A DNA stretch of 38,445 nt from Burkholderiaceae bacterium. Lineage in GTDB: Bacteria > Pseudomonadota > Gammaproteobacteria > Burkholderiales > Burkholderiaceae_C. Numbering within the stretch: position 1 is the first letter of the stretch; each line of letters starts with the position of its first letter. Shown one piece after another: positions 33,944-38,445 of the stretch. The position numbers were made by a program, and so were the translations under genes. Location: the NCBI GenBank assembly GCA_019751915.1, contig JAIEMS010000043.1:1-38445 (forward strand), in the 5' to 3' direction. Under the pieces are notes generated by a model. The model saw only the letters and a list, made by a program, of their open reading frames with translations, ran no database searches and was not told the DNA's origin.

Positions 33944-35158
33944 TCAGTGCGCTGCCCATTGGATAGCGCTGATGTCGATACCGTCTTGGAACATCTCCCA
34001 CAGGGGGCTGAGTTCGCGCAAGCGGGCGACGTTTTCGCGGATGGTGCCGATGGCGTAATCGATTTCTGTTTCGGTCGAGAAGCGGCCAATGGTCATGCGC
34101 AGGCTGCTGTGGGCCAATTCGTCGCTGCGACCCAGAGCGCGCAGCACATAGCTAGGCTCTAGGCTCGCGGAGGTGCAGGCCGAGCCTGACGATACCGCCA
34201 GCCCCTTGATGCCCATGATCAGCGACTCGCCTTCGACGTAGTTGAAGCTGATGTTCAGGTTGTGCGGCACACGCTGCTTCAAATCGCCGTTGATGAACAC
34301 TTGCTCAATACCGCTCAGGCCGTCGATCAGGCGCTGGTGCAGCGCTTGGGCCTTGGCCAAATCTTGCGCCATTTCTTCGCGGGCAATCCGAAAGGCCTCG
34401 CCCATACCCACACACTGGTGGGTGGGCAGCGTGCCCGAGCGCATACCGCGCTCATGGCCGCCGCCGTGCATTTGGGCTTCGAGGCGGATACGCGGCTTGC
34501 GGCGCACGTACAGGGCACCAATGCCCTTGGGCCCGTAAGTTTTGTGCGAGGCCAAGCTCATCAAATCGACCGGCAGGGTTTGCAGGTCGATGGCAACTTT
34601 GCCCGTGGCCTGCGCTGCATCGACATGAAAAACGATGCCTTTTTCGCGGCACAGCGCACCAATGGCCGCAATGTCTTGGATCACGCCGATTTCGTTGTTC
34701 ACGAACATCACGCTGATCAAAATGGTGTCGGGGCGAATCGCTGCCTTGAGTACGTCAAAGTCCAGCAGGCCATTGGCTTGCACGTCCAAATAGGTGACTT
34801 CAAAGCCTTGGCGCTCTAGCTCGCGCATGACATCCAAAACCGCTTTGTGTTCGGTTTTGACGGTAATCAGGTGCTTGCCTTTGCCTTTGTAGAACTGCGC
34901 TGCGCCTTTGATGGCGAGGTTATTGGACTCGGTGGCGCCGCTGGTCCAAACAATCTCGCGCGGGTCAGCGCCAATCAACTCGGCGACTTGATCGCGGGCT
35001 TTTTCAACGGCGGCTTCAGCTTCCCAGCCCCAAGCGTGGCTGCGCGAGGCAGGGTTGCCAAAATGCGCGCGCAACCACGGAATCATGGCATCGACAACGC
35101 GCGGATCGACCGGCGTTGTTGCGCCGTAGTCAAGGTAAATGGGCAGGTGCGGGGTCAT
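33944..35158 (-). CDS. iscS: Cysteine desulfurase IscS
   Basis: A 404-residue class V aminotransferase-fold enzyme. PLP Lys is in [12 protein letters not shown] and the persulfide-carrying Cys is in [17 protein letters not shown], on the long mobile loop that marks group I (IscS) enzymes rather than Suf[17 protein letters not shown] at the start is typical. It converts cysteine to alanine and passes sulfur to IscU and tRNA-thiolation partners. Start 35158 lies 19 bases after iscR. Confidence 0.97.
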   Translation of the reverse strand: MTPHLPIYLDYGATTPVDPRVVDAMIPWLRAHFGNPASRSHAWGWEAEAAVEKARDQVAELIGADPREIVWTSGATESNNLAIKGAAQFYKGKGKHLITVKTEHKAVLDVMRELERQGFEVTYLDVQANGLLDFDVLKAAIRPDTILISVMFVNNEIGVIQDIAAIGALCREKGIVFHVDAAQATGKVAIDLQTLPVDLMSLASHKTYGPKGIGALYVRRKPRIRLEAQMHGGGHERGMRSGTLPTHQCVGMGEAFRIAREEMAQDLAKAQALHQRLIDGLSGIEQVFINGDLKQRVPHNLNISFNYVEGESLIMGIKGLAVSSGSACTSASLEPSYVLRALGRSDELAHSSLRMTIGRFSTETEIDYAIGTIRENVARLRELSPLWEMFQDGIDISAIQWAAH

Positions 35159-35177
35159 GTCAGGACAGGCTCACTTG

Positions 35178-35714
35178 TCAAGATTTGGCAAACACATTGC
35201 CCAACGCAAAAACCGAATTGGGGGCAGTGATGCGGATCGGTTTGACCACTGGTGTGGTCGAAATAGCGCGGCGCACGGCGGGTTTTTCTTCAATTTGCAC
35301 GCCCTTGGCGACTTGCTCATCGACCAGTTTTTGCAGCGTGACGGCATCCAAAAACTCGACCATGCGCTGGTTCAGCGAGGCCCACAAATCGTGGGTCATG
35401 CAGCGACCCGAATCGCCAAGGCAGTTTTCTTTGCCGCCGCACTGGGTTGAATCAATCGGCTCATCGACCGAGACGATGATGTCGGCGACGGTGATTTCGG
35501 TGGCCTTGCGTGCCAAGGTGTAACCCCCGCCGGGGCCACGGGTCGATTCGACCAGCTCGTGGCGGCGCAGCTTGCCAAACAGCTGCTCCAAGTACGACAG
35601 GGAAATGTGCTGGCGCTGGCTGATGGCTGCCAAGGTAACTGGCCCGTTGTTTTGGCGCAGGGCCAGATCAATCATGGCTGTGACCGCAAAACGGCCTTTG
35701 GTGGTAAGACGCAT
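35178..35714 (-). CDS. iscR: Fe-S sensing repressor IscR
   Basis: A 178-residue Rrf2-family regulator. The winged-helix DNA-binding domain covers about 1-75 (MRLTTKGRFAVTAMIDLAL, then STRGPGGGYTLAR), and the [2Fe-2S] ligands Cys92, Cys98, Cys104 and His107 are at exactly the E. coli spacing. Holo-IscR represses its own operon when clusters are plentiful. AAGGAG lies seven bases before the ATG. It heads the operon iscR-iscS-iscU-iscA-hscB-hscA-fdx-dnaQ; iscX is absent. Confidence 0.97.
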   Translation of the reverse strand: MRLTTKGRFAVTAMIDLALRQNNGPVTLAAISQRQHISLSYLEQLFGKLRRHELVESTRGPGGGYTLARKATEITVADIIVSVDEPIDSTQCGGKENCLGDSGRCMTHDLWASLNQRMVEFLDAVTLQKLVDEQVAKGVQIEEKPAVRRAISTTPVVKPIRITAPNSVFALGNVFAKS

Positions 35715-35783
35715 CGCAAGCTCCTTGCTTGTGGATTCATGAACCGCCCGACAACCGCCGCAAAGGGCTTTTGTTGCCGGGGA

Positions 35784-35809
35784 TTTGTTGAGTAATTAAC
35801 ACCAGTATA
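35784..35809 (-). promoter_or_regulatory. Probable iscR promoter -10 and IscR type 1 site
   Basis: On the minus strand a TATACT -10 element (35804-35809) lies about 90 bases upstream of iscR. Overlapping it, ATACTGGTGTTAATTACTCA resembles the left and centre of the known type 1 IscR site (ATAssyGACTrwwwyAGTC), with several mismatches. No strong -35 hexamer stands out. Binding at this spot would block the promoter, in keeping with IscR autorepression. Confidence 0.5.
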
Positions 35810-35895
35810 GCATAAATCCCCATTGAATTTGTCGGGTAAAGAAGCCTACAAGTCACCAGTGTGACTGTTGGTTAATGGAGACAATTTCGGGTGTT

Positions 35896-37962
35896 TTAGG
35901 TTTCTACTGGGTCGTTGCCGAAAGCGCCAAAAGCCTGTGCCTTGAGTTGCGCCAACTGGTCACGCAGACGCGCTGCCTGTTCAAATTCCAAGTTGCGCGC
36001 GTGTGCCAGCATTTGCTTTTCAAGGCGCTTGATTTCTCGCGCCATGTCCTTTTCGGACATCTCCTCGACCTTGGCCCGCTGCATGGTTTCTTGTTCCAAT
36101 CGGGCAGCGTCTTTTTCAGATTTTTGACTGTAAACGCCGTCAATCAGGTCTTTCACCAGCTTGACAATGCTGCGCGGTGTAATTTCGTGGAGTTCATTGT
36201 GTTGGACTTGTTTGGCGCGCCGACGTTCCGTTTCTCCGATGGCTTTTTTCATCGATTCGGTGATGCGGTCGGCATAAAGAATGGCTTTACCGTTCAAGTT
36301 GCGCGCGGCCCGGCCAATGGTTTGGATCAAACTGCGCTCGGAGCGCAAAAAGCCTTCTTTGTCGGCATCCAAAATCGCTACCAGTGAAACCTCGGGAATG
36401 TCCAGCCCTTCGCGCAGCAGGTTGATGCCGACCAGCACATCAAAGGTGCCCAAACGCAGGTCGCGGATGATTTCGACCCGCTCGACGGTATCAATGTCGC
36501 TGTGCAGGTAGCGCACCTTGACCCCGTTGTCGCTCAGGTAGTCGGTCAGTTGCTCGGCCATGCGCTTGGTCAGGGTGGTAATCAGCACCCGCTCATTTTG
36601 ATCGGCCCGCAAGCGGATTTCTTGCAACACATCATCGACTTGGTGCGTGGCCGGGCGCACTTCGATTTCAGGATCGACCAGCCCGGTCGGGCGCACCAGT
36701 TGTTCGACCACTTTGCTGGCGTGTTGTTTTTCATAGTCGGCAGGGGTAGCCGACACAAACACCACTTGGCGCATGCGTTGCTCAAACTCTTCCAATTTCA
36801 GCGGGCGATTGTCGAGCGCACTGGGCAGCCGAAAGCCATATTCGACCAGCGTTGTTTTGCGCGAGCGGTCGCCGTTGTACATGGCACTGAGCTGGCCGAC
36901 CATTTGGTGGCTTTCGTCCAGAAACATCAGCGCATCTTTGGGCAAATAATCGGTCAGGGTGCTGGGTGGTGCACCCGGTGCGGTGCTGGAGAGGTGGCGC
37001 GAATAATTTTCAATGCCCTTGCAGTGGCCGACTTCGTTCAGCATTTCCAAATCAAAGCGGGTGCGTTGCTCCAGCCGCTGGGCCTCGACCAGTTTGCCAT
37101 CGGCCAGCAATTGTTGCAGGCGCTCGGCCAGTTCGGTTTTGATGGTTTCGACCGCCAGCAGCACCTGATCGCGCGGCGTGACGTAATGGCTGCCCGGATA
37201 AACGGTAAAGCGCGTCAGGCCTTGGCGCACCCGGCCCGTGAGTGGGTCGAACAATTGCAGGCTTTCGATTTCGTCGTCAAACAGTTCCATCCGCAAGGCC
37301 AGTTCGGAATGTTCTGCCGGAAAAATGTCGATGGTGTCGCCGCGCACCCGAAAGTTACCGCGTGAAAAATCGGTGTCGTTGCGCTGGTACTGCATTCGCA
37401 CCAATTGGGCAATGGCCTCGCGCTGGCCGATGCGGTCGCCCACGCGCAGCGTCATCACCATGCGGTGGTAACTCTCGGGGTTACCAATGCCGTAAATGGC
37501 CGAGACGGTAGCGACAATCACCACATCGCGCCGCTCCAAAATGCTTTTGGTGCAAGACAGGCGCATTTGTTCGATGTGCTCGTTGATGGCGCTGTCTTTT
37601 TCGATAAACAAATCGCGCTGCGGCACGTAGGCTTCGGGCTGGTAGTAATCGTAGTAGCTGACAAAATATTCGACAGCATTTTTAGGAAAAAAGCCACGAA
37701 ACTCGCTATAAAGCTGTGCTGCCAGTGTTTTATTGGGCGCAAAAATAATCGCAGGCCGCCCCAAACGGGCAATGACGTTGGCCATCGTGAATGTTTTGCC
37801 CGAGCCGGTGACACCCAGCAGGGTTTGGAAGACCTCGCCGTCTTGCACCCCCTCGACAAGTTGCGCGATGGCCTCGGGCTGGTCGCCAGCCGGGGGGTAG
37901 GGCTGGTACAGTGTGAAGGGGGAGTTGGGGAAGGTGGCGAATTCGCCTGTGGGGATGGGCAT
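35896..37962 (-). CDS. uvrB: Excinuclease ABC subunit B
   Basis: A 688-residue UvrB, the damage-verifying helicase-like subunit of nucleotide excision repair. Walker A GVTGSGKT at 50-57, the DNA-gripping beta-hairpin region [19 protein letters not shown] box in [12 protein letters not shown], motif VI in [19 protein letters not shown], and a C-terminal UVR domain (about 643-678) for UvrC contact. Length is normal. ATG 37962. It is the same direction as the isc operon, which starts about 180 bases beyond its stop. No LexA box was recognised upstream, though I could only scan by eye. Confidence 0.96.
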   Translation of the reverse strand: MPIPTGEFATFPNSPFTLYQPYPPAGDQPEAIAQLVEGVQDGEVFQTLLGVTGSGKTFTMANVIARLGRPAIIFAPNKTLAAQLYSEFRGFFPKNAVEYFVSYYDYYQPEAYVPQRDLFIEKDSAINEHIEQMRLSCTKSILERRDVVIVATVSAIYGIGNPESYHRMVMTLRVGDRIGQREAIAQLVRMQYQRNDTDFSRGNFRVRGDTIDIFPAEHSELALRMELFDDEIESLQLFDPLTGRVRQGLTRFTVYPGSHYVTPRDQVLLAVETIKTELAERLQQLLADGKLVEAQRLEQRTRFDLEMLNEVGHCKGIENYSRHLSSTAPGAPPSTLTDYLPKDALMFLDESHQMVGQLSAMYNGDRSRKTTLVEYGFRLPSALDNRPLKLEEFEQRMRQVVFVSATPADYEKQHASKVVEQLVRPTGLVDPEIEVRPATHQVDDVLQEIRLRADQNERVLITTLTKRMAEQLTDYLSDNGVKVRYLHSDIDTVERVEIIRDLRLGTFDVLVGINLLREGLDIPEVSLVAILDADKEGFLRSERSLIQTIGRAARNLNGKAILYADRITESMKKAIGETERRRAKQVQHNELHEITPRSIVKLVKDLIDGVYSQKSEKDAARLEQETMQRAKVEEMSEKDMAREIKRLEKQMLAHARNLEFEQAARLRDQLAQLKAQAFGAFGNDPVET

Positions 37963-38060
37963 GGGGTGTCTTGGAGTAGCTGCTTGTATTTTTTGGTTGT
38001 GTGTATAGAGCGCTTCTTTGGAAGAAAGTTTTATTTTTTATATGTGATTGGAAGAAAAAT

Positions 38061-38357
38061 ATGGACTTAGAGAAATTGGTGGAAATCATCAAGGCGGTTG
38101 CCGTCGAGCAAAAATATAAAGTAACCAATGGAAATAAAAAATTCCAAATTTATATCGATAAATACAATTCTGCTGCATTTGAAGTTTTTATTTCAACTCC
38201 AGGTTATATTCAAATTCACCAATGGGAAGGTGGTGATACTGAAGCCACTGGAAAATATGGGCGAGGCGTTTATTCATTGCGTAATTACAGTGATGTTGTT
38301 CATTTTTGTAGTATCATGATATCCAGCGCAGCAATCCGTGCTCGTCGCCGTAGCTAA
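38061..38357 (+). CDS. AT-rich hypothetical protein
   Basis: A 98-residue protein I do not recognise. Its start has GGAAG seven bases upstream of ATG 38061. It opens with a short helix (DLEKLVEIIKAVAVEQKYK), then alternates short strands (FQIYIDKYN, AAFEVFISTPGYIQIHQW) like a small alpha/beta domain; no signal peptide or membrane segment. The base composition is strikingly AT-rich to about 38318, unlike all neighbours, then turns GC-rich for the last dozen codons (SSAAIRARRRS), so the C-terminus may be a fusion or truncation. It ends 13 bases before an IS element end. Likely acquired by transfer. Confidence 0.6.
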   Translation: MDLEKLVEIIKAVAVEQKYKVTNGNKKFQIYIDKYNSAAFEVFISTPGYIQIHQWEGGDTEATGKYGRGVYSLRNYSDVVHFCSIMISSAAIRARRRS

Positions 38358-38370
38358 CTATTGCATCCTA

Positions 38371-38445
38371 GAGCGTGTTATGGACTTTCCTGATTGATTT
38401 ATTCTTGCGTCCAACATGAGCAGAAAGTCCTATCCCAGTGATGTC
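38371..38445 (+). mobile_element. Left end of an IS5-family insertion sequence (cut by window edge)
   Basis: GAGCGTGTTATGGACTTTCC looks like the terminal inverted repeat of an IS5-family element. It sits on a CTAG (38368-38371), a sequence IS5-type elements often target, so the exact first base and the target duplication (TA or CTAG) cannot be settled without the right end. The transposase start follows 45 bases in. Confidence 0.7.
38416..38445 (+). CDS. IS5-family transposase, N-terminal fragment (partial)
   Basis: The last 30 bases encode MSRKSYPSDV, running off the window. This agrees with the usual start of IS5-family DDE transposases (M-x-R-K-x-Y-P-S-D-L-T). With only ten codons the call depends on the inverted-repeat-like sequence in front of it. 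Whether the gene is intact cannot be known here. Confidence 0.65.
   Translation, partial: MSRKSYPSDV

Noticed and set aside
1-38445. CRISPR array, toxin-antitoxin pair or defence island
   Set aside because: No regularly spaced direct repeats and no recognised defence or toxin families were seen; the only accessory signs are at the right edge.

Overview
The window looks like a core chromosomal segment of a betaproteobacterium, order Burkholderiales, most likely family Comamonadaceae. This rests on the gene content (iscRSUA-hscBA-fdx-dnaQ, BktB-type thiolase, hpnD-hpnE, a LonB-like protease joined to hslR), the moderately high GC of the coding DNA, and a dispersed AGCGCTAG/CTAGCGCT hairpin repeat in the gaps. 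No organism name can be fixed from sequence alone.

Layout. Positions 1-1.7 kb hold an isochorismatase-fold hydrolase and, just upstream of it, a decayed pseudogene of a thymidine-phosphorylase-like enzyme. Positions 1.86-2.78 kb carry an NlpC/P60 hydrolase and a small GlsB/YeaQ-type membrane protein. Positions 2.78-5.63 kb on the minus strand are a LonB-like protease coupled by an ATGA overlap to hslR. Then come hemH, a short DksA/TraR protein, and a divergent HAD phosphatase overlapping a DUF2788 membrane protein. Positions 8.5-10.6 kb encode the squalene/hopanoid enzymes HpnD and HpnE, divergent from a methyl-accepting chemotaxis protein. A tRNA-Asn, a PilZ protein, a 2OG-Fe(II) dioxygenase of unknown substrate, a UspA protein, a BktB-like thiolase and an SDR follow.

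Positions 16.5-26.9 kb are one long co-directional minus-strand block: an ABC importer (binding protein, permease, ATPase), gcvT-gcvH-gcvP, a soluble hybrid histidine kinase, and an RluA-type pseudouridine synthase. pyrD (plus) faces a three-gene YqjD/YqjE/YqjK-like membrane set, and two identical tRNA-Val(CAC) genes lie upstream of that set. Positions 29.6-35.7 kb are the complete ISC iron-sulfur assembly operon with dnaQ at its end, followed by uvrB. The last 400 bases change character: an AT-rich orphan reading frame and then the left end of an IS5-family element that runs off the window.

How it works together. The ISC operon makes Fe-S clusters under IscR feedback, with a terminator-like hairpin between iscA and hscB that may lower expression of the chaperone half. 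The gcv genes break down glycine to supply one-carbon units; the ABC importer and the hybrid kinase sit in the same block, but their link to glycine is only inferred from position. No CRISPR array, phage or defence island was seen. I did not find a clearly undescribed multi-gene system. The best leads are the ABC-gcv-kinase-rluA block, the structured leader ahead of its binding-protein gene, the terminator inside the isc operon, the Lon-like/HslR coupling, and the AT-rich orphan at the IS boundary.
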